NCBI RefSeq assembly: GCF_018863395.1
Contig: NZ_JAHKRR010000001.1
Location: 310,001 to 374,000 of the forward strand
Origin: Sinomicrobium weinanense
GTDB lineage: Bacteria > Bacteroidota > Bacteroidia > Flavobacteriales > Flavobacteriaceae
DNA length: 64,000 nucleotides
Direction of reading: 5' to 3'
The notes under the pieces were generated by a model that saw only the letters and a program-made list of their open reading frames with translations, did no database searches and was not told the DNA's origin. Each line of letters begins with the position of its first letter. Position 1 is the stretch's first letter. Shown here piece by piece: positions 15,041 to 24,196 of the stretch. A program made the translations under genes and the position numbers.

Positions 15041-15673
15041 ATGTTAAAGAAAATATTTCTTCCGTTAAGCCTGGCCGTTTTCCATATGGCCACCGGGCAA
15101 AACTGTACACAGGAGTTAGAATCCGTCCTCCCGGAAGGGGAGCATGTTTTTAAAGAAGTACACTTTAAGCACAAAGGAAAAAAGGACTCCCGCATCTTTC
15201 CGGAAAACCTGTCTTATGTAGACCATCAAGGCAGAATACACGGTGTTGTGCCGGATGATATGTATAATGCTGTGGTACGTAACGAATTCAATTTAAAAAA
15301 GAAAGCCAGGGCCACGGATATGGTAATAAGGGAATCGGGAATGAACTATAAGGTAATATTCAGAGGTGATGTTGTGGAATTTATCCCTGAGGAAGAAAAT
15401 AGCAGTCTGACCTCCTTTGCCATAAACTGCAATGCCAATATGTTGATACTGGGGAACAGGAAAATTGAACTGGAAAAGGAAAAAGTGGCCGTAGCACATC
15501 CCGATAACATTTTTAATAGCCAATGGGAAGGGTATTCCTGGAAGCCTGCGGAAGAAAGTCAGGGAAAAGTTTCGTCGTATAGCTTTACTATTGCCAGGAT
15601 AAGGAACAGCGGTAAAACATATATAGAGATAAAAACTCCGGATAACCGGCATTACAGGTTATTGTCGGGCTGA
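15041..15673 (+). CDS. Exported protein of unknown function
   Basis: A 210-residue protein starting MLKKIFLPLSLAVFHMATGQNC, a signal peptide probably cut after TGQ. The mature part is basic and beta-rich with no motif I recognise. It has two cysteines near its N-terminus and middle (NCTQ, INCNANM). The upstream frame is open but the signal peptide fixes the start. A strong terminator follows, so it is a monocistronic unit or the end of a two-gene unit with the ABC ATPase. Confidence 0.75.
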   Translation: MLKKIFLPLSLAVFHMATGQNCTQELESVLPEGEHVFKEVHFKHKGKKDSRIFPENLSYVDHQGRIHGVVPDDMYNAVVRNEFNLKKKARATDMVIRESGMNYKVIFRGDVVEFIPEEENSSLTSFAINCNANMLILGNRKIELEKEKVAVAHPDNIFNSQWEGYSWKPAEESQGKVSSYSFTIARIRNSGKTYIEIKTPDNRHYRLLSG

Positions 15674-15694
15674 GAAGACTTTCTCTGAAGAAAG

Positions 15695-15733
15695 AAATCC
15701 CCGGAAGTTTTGAAATGCCTCCGGGGATTTTTT
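15695..15733 (+). terminator. Rho-independent terminator
   Basis: An 11 bp stem, AAATCCCCGGA (15695-15705) with TCCGGGGATTT (15720-15730), continues into six T. It lies 22 bp past the stop of the exported protein gene. Confidence 0.88.
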
Positions 15734-15869
15734 ATGAATGCCCATAACCGAAAATCCGGATATCAATCAACTTGATAATCAAGGTATTACATCTGACCTT
15801 TAAAACCTAACGAAGTGGTTCATGAACACCTTTGAAAAAACAAATAAATATTAACAGATGAAATATATG

Positions 15870-16397
15870 CTATTGCCGTTCCACATTGTAGAGGTTGTAG
15901 TCCGTCATGGGCGCGTCGGTAAAACCTAGGTTTCGGCCTATGGTGATAACCTGTCCGCGGTGATATGTGCTGTGGGTAACACAGTGCATCACATACTCGA
16001 AACCCGGAAAATCGGAAGTGAACCAGGGGCTTTCGATCAGGATCTTCTCTTCAATACTTTCTCCTGTTAAGGAATTAATGTAGTCTGCAAGTTCAGAAGA
16101 TTGTTGCAAAATATTTGTAAAGGCATCTTCCGGTGTGCCGTTAAATTCTTCGAAGGTTTTTGGTTCCTCTTTTTTTAAAATGGAATACCAGTATCTTTCG
16201 GTTTGCCAGATATGAGCCAGGGTTAACTTAATACTGGGAAAACTGGAAGGAACTTCCCGTTCCACAACACTTTCGGGTTTGGTTCGTAGCCATTCTACAA
16301 GCCTTGTATTGGCCCAGAGATTATAGCTGGCATAGTTTTTTGCCAAGGCGTTGATGGCTGTGTCCTTCGTTCCGGTCGGTAATTTTTCTTGTGACAT
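15870..16397 (-). CDS. DinB family protein
   Basis: A 175-residue four-helix DinB-like protein. Candidate metal ligands are in LTLAHIWQTERYWY and in HCVTHSTYHRGQVITIGRNLG, the last being a strong family signature. It resembles only distantly the other DinB protein at 12.7-13.2 kb. On the minus strand upstream of the start there is a TATCTTTG box (16418-16425), a possible -7 element. Substrate unknown. Confidence 0.87.
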   Translation of the reverse strand: MSQEKLPTGTKDTAINALAKNYASYNLWANTRLVEWLRTKPESVVEREVPSSFPSIKLTLAHIWQTERYWYSILKKEEPKTFEEFNGTPEDAFTNILQQSSELADYINSLTGESIEEKILIESPWFTSDFPGFEYVMHCVTHSTYHRGQVITIGRNLGFTDAPMTDYNLYNVERQ

Positions 16398-16537
16398 GTT
16401 TTTTGTTTTTGGTATTTCAAAGATAGGATGTCACAATGACAACTGTATGGCAGTAGTGGGAGAGATTTTGAAAAAAGGGATAAAAAATACCCCCGGCAAG
16501 ATCAGGGCCGGGGGTATATCATCTTGTTTTTTAAGAA

Positions 16538-17653
16538 TTAGTCTGCCATTTCGGTAATTTCCACATCAAAGACCAGGTCGGCATTGGGAGGGATAACACC
16601 TCCTGCTCCCGCCTCGCCATATCCGAGGTGCGAAGGGATAAAGAGCCTTGCTTTATCTCCTACTTTCATTTGCAACAACCCTTCTCTAAAGCCGGCGATC
16701 AAGGGAGAGTCGGGACCGTAAAGCATGGGGATGGGAGCGTATCCTCCAAGCTGTTTTCTGCGTTTATCTACGGCGTGGAATTGCTCTACGATACTCAGTT
16801 CGTTAGAATCGAACAGCATGCCCGAATCCAGGAAACCGGCATAGTTGACCATAACGTTATCGCCTTCCTTCGGTTTTTGGCCGCCTTCGGCCTTGTTGAG
16901 GTATAATATTTTCAATCCGCTGGGCAGTTCTTCTGCTTCATCCTGCTGTGTTTTGAATTCTGCGGCTAAGGCATCTGCCACTTTTTTGATATCTCCTTCG
17001 CGTTTGTTGACCTTGTCAAAATAGTTGGTCATCACTTTAATGGCATTAAAAGCATTGGCTTCTTTACCGTTACGGATAATGGTAACTTTATCCATAACCA
17101 CATCTTCGAGCGGTTTGTTTGCGTCCGGCGAGGTCTTTACATTGGCAATGCTGTCCACCACTTCAATTCCTTTCACCACCTTGCCGAACACAGCATGCCT
17201 GCCGTTGAGCTGAGGCGTAGGCACATGAGTGATAAAGAATTGGCTGCCATTGGTATTCGGGCCTGCATTGGCCATGGACAGAATGCCTTTACTGTCATGC
17301 CCCAGGGTGTCCACGATCTCATCTTCAAATTTATAACCGGGACCAAATCTACCCGTACCCGACGGATCTCCGCCCTGTATCATAAAGTCTTTGATGACCC
17401 GGTGAAAAGTAACCCCGTCATAATATTTTTTGCCCTTTAGGCTGTCAGATACAAACGGGCTGGTCCCCTCGGCCAGGGATATGAAGTTCGCCACGGTAAC
17501 CGGGGTCTGCCCGTAGTATAACTGAAGGACGATCTCGCCTTTATTGGTTTCGATATCAGCAAAAATACCATCGCCCAGGTCGGGGTGTTTGGTACTTTTA
17601 CATCCTAAAGCTATCAGGGCAATAAGCAAAAGAGCTGCGTTTATCTTTTTCAT
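16538..17653 (-). CDS. Peptidyl-prolyl isomerase lipoprotein, cyclophilin-FKBP fusion
   Basis: A 371-residue lipoprotein (signal ending LIALGC, cysteine 18). Residues about 28-190 are a cyclophilin domain ([31 protein letters not shown]). Residues about 250-371 are an FKBP domain ([36 protein letters not shown]). A short helical linker joins them. Both active sites look intact, so it should fold exported proteins in the periplasm or at the outer membrane. This two-isomerase fusion is typical of Flavobacteriia. It follows gldI on the same strand with a 42 bp gap, so three folding/phosphatase genes may share a transcript (nrnA, gldI, this gene). Confidence 0.93.
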   Translation of the reverse strand: MKKINAALLLIALIALGCKSTKHPDLGDGIFADIETNKGEIVLQLYYGQTPVTVANFISLAEGTSPFVSDSLKGKKYYDGVTFHRVIKDFMIQGGDPSGTGRFGPGYKFEDEIVDTLGHDSKGILSMANAGPNTNGSQFFITHVPTPQLNGRHAVFGKVVKGIEVVDSIANVKTSPDANKPLEDVVMDKVTIIRNGKEANAFNAIKVMTNYFDKVNKREGDIKKVADALAAEFKTQQDEAEELPSGLKILYLNKAEGGQKPKEGDNVMVNYAGFLDSGMLFDSNELSIVEQFHAVDKRRKQLGGYAPIPMLYGPDSPLIAGFREGLLQMKVGDKARLFIPSHLGYGEAGAGGVIPPNADLVFDVEITEMAD

Positions 17654-17695
17654 GTATACGATATTATTTATGGTTATTAGTTATTCATTATCAAA

Positions 17696-18370
17696 TTACA
17701 TCACGGAGTCTTTCCCGTTCTCATTTTTTTGATTCCCGGGCGTAGCCGAAGAGTTTTGGTCCCTGAGCCCTTCGATCAACTCAGGATAAACTAAAGCCGA
17801 AGGGCTGTCTTTGGCAATTTCCAGTATATCCAGCAGGGTTACCGTACTTTTAAGGGGAACATTGACCCCTATGCGAACCTCGTCGCCATGATAACCGTAA
17901 GAAAGGGACGAAGGGAACATAAAAGTGGCAGTTTCTCCTTTTTTCAGTAATTTCACGGCAGTTCGCAATCCGGGGAACAGATCTTCCTTGTCCACCTTAA
18001 ACTGAACTTCCCCGATCTCTTCTTTGCTGTATATGATGCTGTCATTGAGATGGCGGATATCATAACTGATCAGTACAACATCATCCGGTTTTGGTGTATA
18101 GGCATCCGTACTGTCTTTGGTGTTGTAGAAATACCAATACCCATTGGCGGAAGTATGGTAAGTATGAAGGCTGTCGTCCCGGATAAGCTCTTCGATCAGT
18201 TGTTGTTCCTGCTCCAGGAGATCCTTGTTCCGGTCTACCGATTTTTTAAAGAATTCCCCTGTTTTTACAGTCACCGGGCGCCGGGCTTCCGGTTCTTTGC
18301 AACTGTAAAGTGTCAGTCCGAAACACATTAGCAGAAAAAAGCGTGCTATGTTCTTTTTATGGTGGTTCAT
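17696..18370 (-). CDS. gldI: Gliding-motility peptidyl-prolyl isomerase lipoprotein GldI
   Basis: A 224-residue lipoprotein (LYSC, cysteine 24) with an FKBP-type domain at about residues 90-187 (DDVVLISYDIRHLNDSIIYSKEE, LLKKGETATFMFPSSLSYGYHGD). This is the layout of GldI, required with other Gld lipoproteins for flavobacterial gliding and type IX secretion. The tail is odd: residues 188-206 are encoded by a dispersed intergenic repeat that has entered the gene in frame, after the last conserved strand (VTLLDILEIAKD). The extra tail is hydrophilic and probably tolerated. The start overlaps the nrnA stop by 4 bp. Confidence 0.88.
   Translation of the reverse strand: MNHHKKNIARFFLLMCFGLTLYSCKEPEARRPVTVKTGEFFKKSVDRNKDLLEQEQQLIEELIRDDSLHTYHTSANGYWYFYNTKDSTDAYTPKPDDVVLISYDIRHLNDSIIYSKEEIGEVQFKVDKEDLFPGLRTAVKLLKKGETATFMFPSSLSYGYHGDEVRIGVNVPLKSTVTLLDILEIAKDSPSALVYPELIEGLRDQNSSATPGNQKNENGKDSVM
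17754..17808. repeat. Dispersed repeat inserted in the gldI coding sequence
   Basis: The segment TTGGTCCCTGAGCCCTTCGA followed by TCAACTCAGGATAAACTAAA and GCCGAAGGGC matches repeats found between genes elsewhere in the window (20597-20623, 32541-32640, 50263-50312). Here it lies inside gldI and is read in frame as part of the C-terminal tail. Confidence 0.75.
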
Positions 18371-19380
18371 ACGGTTAATTCTTCTTTGTAATCGGCCAGC
18401 AGTGTTTTGAATTTTTCTATGGTCTCTTCCATAGGCAGATCGCTTCGTCCTCCGGCAGCATTGATATGCCCGCCGCCGTTAAAGTGTTCCCTTGCCAGGG
18501 CATTGACGGAGAAGTTGCCCACGGAACGCAGGGATATCTTAATAAAATCTTCCTGGGTATCCTCTATAAAGATCACCGAAAATTTTACATCTTTCAGGGA
18601 CAGGCCATAATTTACAAAACCTTCGGTATCTCCTTTTCTAAATCCGAATTGTTCGAGTTCTTTACGGTTGAGGGTAATGTATACGGTATTGTATTCCTTT
18701 AGCAATACCAGGTTTTTGAGCGCGCAGCCCAGGAGGTGCAGCCTGCTCAGTCCGTTGGTATCGTAAACGGCATTATGTATATCGGCGTTTTCAGCTCCCT
18801 TGTCTATGAGGTCGGCCACAACCCTGTGCGTTATGCTGGTGGTGGAGGGGAATCGGAATGAGCCGGTATCTGTCATGATCCCCGTATAAATGCAGGTGGC
18901 GATATCCCTATTGATCTTTTCGCGATGTTCCATACTGTCTATGAAATGATAGATCATCTCACAGGTAGAGCCCATTTTCGGGTCGGAATACGTGTATTTG
19001 GCATAATCATCGGGCTGTTCGTGGTGGTCTATCATAGCGAAGACCGCCTTGCTTTTTTCCAGTACCGGTTTCATGTCTTCCACACGATCCAGGGAATTAA
19101 AATCGAGCGTAAAGATAAGATCGGCCTTCTCGATAAGGGGCTTTGCGATCTTGCGTTTGGTGTCGAACTTCAGTATATGTTCGTTGCCGGGCATCCACTT
19201 CAGGAAATCCGGATATTCGTTGGGGGCTATCACCGAGGCATTGTGCCCCAGGAGCGTTAGATAATGATACATGGCCAGGGAAGACCCGATGGCATCTCCG
19301 TCCGGGTTTTTATGCGGAACTATGACTATGTTCTTGGGCGAAGCCAGTACGGCCGCGAGTTCTTGGATGTTTGTGTTCAT
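18367..19380 (-). CDS. nrnA: DHH-family bifunctional oligoribonuclease/PAP phosphatase (NrnA-like)
   Basis: A 337-residue protein with a DHH domain (VPHKNPDGDAIGSSLAM, then LDFNSLDR, then MIDHHEQPDDYA) and a C-terminal DHHA1 domain (REHFNGGGHINAAGG). The motifs that bind the two manganese ions are all present. NrnA degrades nano-RNA and dephosphorylates 3'-phosphoadenosine 5'-phosphate. It is the first gene of a minus-strand series with gldI and the cyclophilin-FKBP gene; the ATGA overlap with gldI shows coupling. This nrnA-gldI order is common in Flavobacteria. Confidence 0.92.
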   Translation of the reverse strand: MNTNIQELAAVLASPKNIVIVPHKNPDGDAIGSSLAMYHYLTLLGHNASVIAPNEYPDFLKWMPGNEHILKFDTKRKIAKPLIEKADLIFTLDFNSLDRVEDMKPVLEKSKAVFAMIDHHEQPDDYAKYTYSDPKMGSTCEMIYHFIDSMEHREKINRDIATCIYTGIMTDTGSFRFPSTTSITHRVVADLIDKGAENADIHNAVYDTNGLSRLHLLGCALKNLVLLKEYNTVYITLNRKELEQFGFRKGDTEGFVNYGLSLKDVKFSVIFIEDTQEDFIKISLRSVGNFSVNALAREHFNGGGHINAAGGRSDLPMEETIEKFKTLLADYKEELTV

Positions 19381-19518
19381 AAGGGGCTAAGATACGATTT
19401 ATCCTGATTTTTCATTCAAAATAATATTCAGATCATAAGGTAGAGCCGATGTTGAAATCCATAATTGTTAAAATAGTATACCCGAAAAATGATAACATGT
19501 AGTTAATACCGCAAGCTG

Positions 19519-19526
19519 TACATTTG
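19519..19526 (+). promoter_or_regulatory. -7 box of the PhoD-like phosphatase gene
   Basis: TACATTTG matches TAnnTTTG and lies 19 bp before the start codon. No TTG is seen at the expected -33 distance, so confidence is moderate. Confidence 0.45.
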
Positions 19527-19545
19527 TTTTTTTAAAAACGAACAA

Positions 19546-20565
19546 ATGCGGCGATTATTTCTGTGGCTTCCGATAATATGCTTCCTGGCCTGCCAATCGG
19601 TAAAACAACGGCCTTCGGTTTCTGAGGCGGATTATGTTATAGCTTTCGGCTCCTGTAACAATCAAAGATTTGAAAATGTATTGTGGAAAGAGGTCCTGAA
19701 AAATGATCCTGAAATATGGATATGGGGCGGGGACAATATCTATTCGGATACGGATGATATGAATGTGATGCGGCAGCACTACAACAACCAGTTGCAGCAA
19801 AAGGAGTATCGCGAAGTAATGAGCCGCATGAAAATACTGGGCACCTGGGACGACCACGATTACGGGCTGAACGATGGGGGAGAGGAGTTCCATGCCAAAA
19901 AGGAAAGCCAACAGCTTTTCCTGGATTTTATGAGCGTGGATAATGACGATCCCCGGAGAACACAGGAAGGAGTGTACCATGCGGAGGAAATAAATACACC
20001 TGAAGGAAATATAAAGATCATTGTCCTTGATACCCGCTATTTCCGTTCGGCACTTACCGATACCAAAGAGACCGGGAAACGATACCAGCCCAATCCGCAA
20101 GGAGAAGGGACCATGTTGGGCAAAGCGCAATGGCAATGGCTGGAAAAAGAATTGTCTTCCTCCCGGGCAGATTTTAATCTCATTGTAAGCAGCATACAGT
20201 TCCTCTCCGGGGAACACGGTTTTGAGGCCTGGAGCAATTTTCCGCATGAAGTGGATCAATTAAAGCAATTGATCGCAACATCCGGGGCCAAAGGAGTGAT
20301 CGTGCTTTCGGGCGACCGTCACATTTCGGAATTTTCCAGGGCACCGATAGAAGGGCTTTCCTATCCTTTGGTAGACTTTACCAGTAGCGGACTGACGCAC
20401 TCCTATTCGGACTTCACCTCGGAATACAACCCTCACCGTGTTGGCAAGGTGGTTTCGGACATCAGCTTCGGGCTGCTCCGGTTTGATTTTGATAAGAAGG
20501 AAGTAACGATGCAGATCCGCGGCAGGGAGAATAAGGTGCTGGGAGAGTTGGTGCAGGGGTATTAG
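19546..20565 (+). CDS. PhoD-like metallophosphatase lipoprotein
   Basis: A 339-residue lipoprotein (PIICFLAC, cysteine 16). The metallophosphatase motifs are clear: IAFGSCNNQ, IWGGDNIYSDTDD, LGTWDDHDYGLNDGG and VIVLSGDRHISEF. These supply the metal ligands of PhoD-type alkaline phosphatases/phosphodiesterases. It would act in the periplasm or on the cell surface on phosphate esters or phosphodiesters. It is monocistronic and diverges from nrnA; a -7 promoter box lies just before it. No Pho-type regulatory gene is close by. Confidence 0.9.
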   Translation: MRRLFLWLPIICFLACQSVKQRPSVSEADYVIAFGSCNNQRFENVLWKEVLKNDPEIWIWGGDNIYSDTDDMNVMRQHYNNQLQQKEYREVMSRMKILGTWDDHDYGLNDGGEEFHAKKESQQLFLDFMSVDNDDPRRTQEGVYHAEEINTPEGNIKIIVLDTRYFRSALTDTKETGKRYQPNPQGEGTMLGKAQWQWLEKELSSSRADFNLIVSSIQFLSGEHGFEAWSNFPHEVDQLKQLIATSGAKGVIVLSGDRHISEFSRAPIEGLSYPLVDFTSSGLTHSYSDFTSEYNPHRVGKVVSDISFGLLRFDFDKKEVTMQIRGRENKVLGELVQGY

Positions 20566-20575
20566 TTTTGGAGTC

Positions 20576-20760
20576 CTGGAGTTTTGGAGTTCTGAGTTGG
20601 TCCCTGAGCCCAAGCCGAAGGGTGGGGTTTTTTAAGATTGAAAAAGCCTTGCTGAGGGAGATAACTCTTTTCAGGCAAGGCCTGGATATGATCTGTTTGT
20701 TTTCTGGACGGGTAGATCGATGACTGGTGAGATGAATATACCCGTCATCCGTTATCGGCC
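20576..20760. repeat. Dispersed repeats and hairpins between phoD-like and TonB receptor genes
   Basis: GTTTTGGAGT-type sequence and TTGGTCCCTGAGCCCAAGCC (20577-20625) match 50239-50312. GCCTTGC/GCAAGGC (20646-20681) and GACGGGTA/TACCCGTC (20707-20746) are hairpins that could terminate the two convergent genes. No coding gene is seen here. Confidence 0.6.
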
Positions 20761-20781
20761 CTCCGCCCCTCTGATATTCAG

Positions 20782-23133
20782 TTAAAAGTTAACGGTCAAC
20801 CCCAGCCTGAAATTACTTCCTTTCCCCTTGGTATAAAGGTTTTCGCGGGTGAACCATTGAGAACGTGTAGGAAAATAGTCTTCGTTAAAGAGGTTTTCTA
20901 CTGCAATATGGACTGCCGTACTTCCGGTGAGTTGGTAGCCTATGCTCAGGTTAACGATATTATAAGCCTCTACCGGTCCCTGATATACATCATAGGTGCC
21001 GTTTTCATTGAGTGAGAAGCGGTCGCGATCCCCGATGTGAACAAGCTCTGTATAGATGTTCAGTTTTTCTATGGGAGCATACTTTACATAGGCCGTTGTC
21101 TTTGGAGCGGCGATCCTGTCCCCGCCCAGATAAACATCTTCATCATCTGAAAAATCCCCGTCGTCATTCACATCCCGTTTGCCTTCAAGATAGCTGTAAG
21201 TACCGCCAATGTTAAGGTTATGGAAGGGCCTGTATTCTACGGTCCCTTCAAATCCATGAAGCCGTTCGGGACTTCTTAAAATGTTGAACACGCCTTCCTT
21301 GAATTCGCCACTTGACCCGAGTTTCGATGTACTGATAAACCCGACGGCTTCGATACGGAACTTATTGAATTTGCTGACGAGTCCCAGTTCGTAGTTATTT
21401 ACTATGGAAGCCTCGGTATTGATATCCTTCATGTCCGTTACCCTGGCGGCCCTTAAGATGCTTCCTATATCGTATATGGAAAAGCCCTGTGAAAAGCTGA
21501 AGTAAGGACTTAGCCATCTGTATTTATTATATCTTATTCCTGCATTAAATACGGTTGCCGTATAATCCAGTTTTCCTCCTTTAACATCAATTCCGGGATT
21601 GTCGATCTCTCCCGTAACCGGGTTTACGGTGCGGAGGGTGGTATAATCATCGACTTTAACGGTTATGCGTTCTACGCGGATCCCTCCTTTCAAAATAAGG
21701 TTTTGCAGGAGAGAGAACTTCAATTGTGCAAAAGGAGCGAAGTTTACCATATCCATTTCAGGAACCCAAATACGGCCATCTACCAGGGGCTGTGAGGTAA
21801 CGTCGTTGAGTAAATCTACCCCGTAAGTGGCCGATACGGATGCGTTTTCAGAAAAAATATGGGGTGTATTCAAAACAAAACGGGCTCCTTTTTTCTCCGA
21901 ATAAATTTGTGATTGCCCCCCGAACTCAAAAACATCGGACCAGAAAAAGGTGTTTTCTACATCCTGATAATAAACATCCGCATTCAGGGAGGTATTTCCG
22001 TATATTCCCTGGTGATCGTAAGTTAAATGCAGATTATTGTTTTTTGTCCCCTGCGGTACCCCGGGAGGCGTGCCCGGTTCGGCGGTTGATTTTTGACGGG
22101 TGTCATAATCGCCGTCCACCTGTACGTAGTTTGTATTTTGTTTGGTGGTATAGCGATTATAGCTCAATACCAGTTTTTGGCTGTCTGATATGGCATAACC
22201 TATTTTGGCAAAAACACTGAGGCTGTTGGTTTCACCCAATCCGTATGTCGGGGGCAGTACATCGCCTTCGGCATCCTTGAATTCACCGGTTTGCTCAAAA
22301 GTGCCGTTTACCAGGTATGACCATTTTCCTGCCTTGCCGTAAAAATTCTGGTTTAACCGCGCTCCTGCGGTATTGTTTATATTGGCAAGAGACCCTGTTG
22401 CACTCAGGTCTGTACTTCCCGAAAAGGGTTTATCCCCGTAATTCTTTTTGGTGATATAATTAATAATCCCCCCTTCGGCGCCGTTACCGTAAATAGCTGA
22501 GGCCCCTTTTATCACTTCTACCCGTTCTATGATGGAGGGGTCCAGGGAGCGAATATCCAACTGGCCGTTTCGCAAGGGGGTGGACTGGGAAACCCCGTCG
22601 ATCATAACCACAAAGTTTCTTCCCCTCAATTTCTGGCCAAAGTTGCTCGAAGTACCTGTACTGGGAGCGAGACCAGGGACCTTGGAGGTCATAATATCTG
22701 AAATATTGCTGGTGATCTTCATTTGCTCTTCTATAACATCCCTGGAGAGAATAGTTACGGTAGTGGCCAGTTCATCCCTGGATTCGGGAGTACGCGAGGC
22801 ACTGATCACCACTTCGGAAAGGGATTGGACATCTTCGGTCATTATAAAATTATATGCTTTCCTGTCAGCAACCAGGTCGATGGTTTTTTTCACCTTATGA
22901 AACCCGATGGCACTTACCGTAATGGTAAACTTTCCTTTGGGAATGTCGGCTAGTGTATAGTTTCCGTGCATATCGGTAACTGTCCCCCGCTTTAATGATG
23001 ATATGTAGATGTTAACTCCTGGTAAAGAACTCCCCTGAGTATCTTCTACTTTCCCGGATATCGAATATTGATCCTGTGACCAAACCGTATGCGACAATAA
23101 AATAAATAACAACGATAATCTGAAAATAGTCAT
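20782..23133 (-). CDS. TonB-dependent receptor, siderophore type, with N-terminal carboxypeptidase-like domain
   Basis: A 783-residue outer-membrane receptor. Signal peptide residues 1-19 (HTVWSQ); a carboxypeptidase-D-regulatory-like domain about 23-105 (SISGKVEDTQGSSLPGVNIYISSLKRGTVTDMHG); the plug about 110-235 (EVVISASRTPE, RGRNFVVMIDGVSQ, IERVEVIKGASAIYGNGAEGGIINYITKK); then a 22-strand barrel ending in an aromatic (LGLTVNF). The plug and barrel resemble receptors for ferric siderophores rather than SusC. It stands alone, with a consensus promoter upstream; no Fur box could be assigned with confidence. The ligand is inferred only from family resemblance. Confidence 0.9.
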   Translation of the reverse strand: MTIFRLSLLFILLSHTVWSQDQYSISGKVEDTQGSSLPGVNIYISSLKRGTVTDMHGNYTLADIPKGKFTITVSAIGFHKVKKTIDLVADRKAYNFIMTEDVQSLSEVVISASRTPESRDELATTVTILSRDVIEEQMKITSNISDIMTSKVPGLAPSTGTSSNFGQKLRGRNFVVMIDGVSQSTPLRNGQLDIRSLDPSIIERVEVIKGASAIYGNGAEGGIINYITKKNYGDKPFSGSTDLSATGSLANINNTAGARLNQNFYGKAGKWSYLVNGTFEQTGEFKDAEGDVLPPTYGLGETNSLSVFAKIGYAISDSQKLVLSYNRYTTKQNTNYVQVDGDYDTRQKSTAEPGTPPGVPQGTKNNNLHLTYDHQGIYGNTSLNADVYYQDVENTFFWSDVFEFGGQSQIYSEKKGARFVLNTPHIFSENASVSATYGVDLLNDVTSQPLVDGRIWVPEMDMVNFAPFAQLKFSLLQNLILKGGIRVERITVKVDDYTTLRTVNPVTGEIDNPGIDVKGGKLDYTATVFNAGIRYNKYRWLSPYFSFSQGFSIYDIGSILRAARVTDMKDINTEASIVNNYELGLVSKFNKFRIEAVGFISTSKLGSSGEFKEGVFNILRSPERLHGFEGTVEYRPFHNLNIGGTYSYLEGKRDVNDDGDFSDDEDVYLGGDRIAAPKTTAYVKYAPIEKLNIYTELVHIGDRDRFSLNENGTYDVYQGPVEAYNIVNLSIGYQLTGSTAVHIAVENLFNEDYFPTRSQWFTRENLYTKGKGSNFRLGLTVNF

Positions 23134-23158
23134 AATGTAATTTCTCTAAAAATCTGGG

Positions 23159-23188
23159 CAAAACTACATCTATTTAGACTAAATACAA
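23159..23188 (-). promoter_or_regulatory. Promoter of the TonB-dependent receptor
   Basis: On the minus strand: TTG (23186-23188), 19-nt spacer, TAGTTTTG (23159-23166). Full match to the Bacteroidetes consensus, 26 bp before the start codon. Confidence 0.75.
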
Positions 23189-23228
23189 ATTAAATTTTAA
23201 GGCTTTTTTAACATTTTTTGTTATAAAA

Positions 23229-24056
23229 CTATTCCCCCTGCAACTGCTCCACCAATTTCACACATTCCACAGCTTCCTTTACATCGTGTACCCGCAAAAT
23301 ATGTGCGCCTTTGGACAAGGCTATGGTGTTTAATGCAGTAGTGCCGTTCAGGGCATCTTTCGGTCTGTTTTTCAGTAGTTTATAGATCATGGATTTACGG
23401 CTAATACCTACCAGTAAGGGTAGTTCCAGGTGATGCAGCAGTTCCAGTTTGCTCATCAACTCGTAGTTGTGGGCCAAAGTCTTGGCAAAGCCAAAACCAG
23501 GATCTATGATAAGGTCATTAATCCCTGCTTTACGGGCCCCGGCAACCTTTTCCGAGAAATAATAGAGCACTTCTTTAGTAATGTCTTTGTATTGCGGGTC
23601 TTGTTGCATGTTCTGCGGAGTACCTTTCATGTGCATCATAATGTAAGGTACCTGCAATTCGGCCACGGTAGAGATCATATTTTTATCGAGGTTACCTGAA
23701 GCAATATCGTTAATGATAGCCGCCCCTTCCTGTATACAGGCTTTGGCCACAACGGCGCGGAAGGTATCTACGGAAATAAGTATTTCGGGAAAATGCTTTA
23801 CCAGTAATGCAATGACAGGAACAACACGCCGGAGCTCCTCTTCTTCAGATACATGCTCCGCACCCGGACGGGAACTGTATGCCCCCACATCGATAAAAGC
23901 AGCTCCTTCATTGAGCATTTTTTCCGTTCGGCGAAGGATATCGGTTTCGTTCTCATACCTTCCGCCGTCATAGAAAGAATCGGGGGTAATGTTCAGTATC
24001 CCCATGACTTTCGGAACAGAGAGGTCTATCAGCTTGCCTTTGCAGTTTATGGTCAT
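23229..24056 (-). CDS. folP: Dihydropteroate synthase
   Basis: A 275-residue TIM-barrel enzyme that joins p-aminobenzoate to dihydropterin pyrophosphate in folate synthesis. Diagnostic motifs: GILNITPDSFYDGG near residue 20, IDVGAYSSRPGAEHVS about 55-70, ISVDTFRAVVA, IINDIASG, DPGFGFAKT and VGISRKSMIYKLL near 220. Length is normal. It is the target of sulfonamides. It is divergent from the DUF1599 gene at 24197, and the intergenic region holds a palindromic repeat rather than a clean promoter. Confidence 0.96.
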   Translation of the reverse strand: MTINCKGKLIDLSVPKVMGILNITPDSFYDGGRYENETDILRRTEKMLNEGAAFIDVGAYSSRPGAEHVSEEEELRRVVPVIALLVKHFPEILISVDTFRAVVAKACIQEGAAIINDIASGNLDKNMISTVAELQVPYIMMHMKGTPQNMQQDPQYKDITKEVLYYFSEKVAGARKAGINDLIIDPGFGFAKTLAHNYELMSKLELLHHLELPLLVGISRKSMIYKLLKNRPKDALNGTTALNTIALSKGAHILRVHDVKEAVECVKLVEQLQGE

Positions 24057-24076
24057 ATCTTTTAATTTTAGGTTCG

Positions 24077-24118
24077 AAGTCCGAAGTTTAGCATACCGGT
24101 TAATGCTACTTCGGACTT
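24077..24118. repeat. Palindromic intergenic repeat
   Basis: AAGTCCGAAGT..AGCAT at the left pairs with ATGCT..ACTTCGGACTT at the right, around ACCGGTTA. It lies between divergent folP and DUF1599 genes, so it is not a terminator by position and is probably a REP-type repeat. Confidence 0.65.
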
Positions 24119-24196
24119 CCGACTTTAATATTTTTTCCTATGGGGTTGAGCAATTCAAAAAATTAAGCGAAATTTACGCAAAATACATTCAACAGT

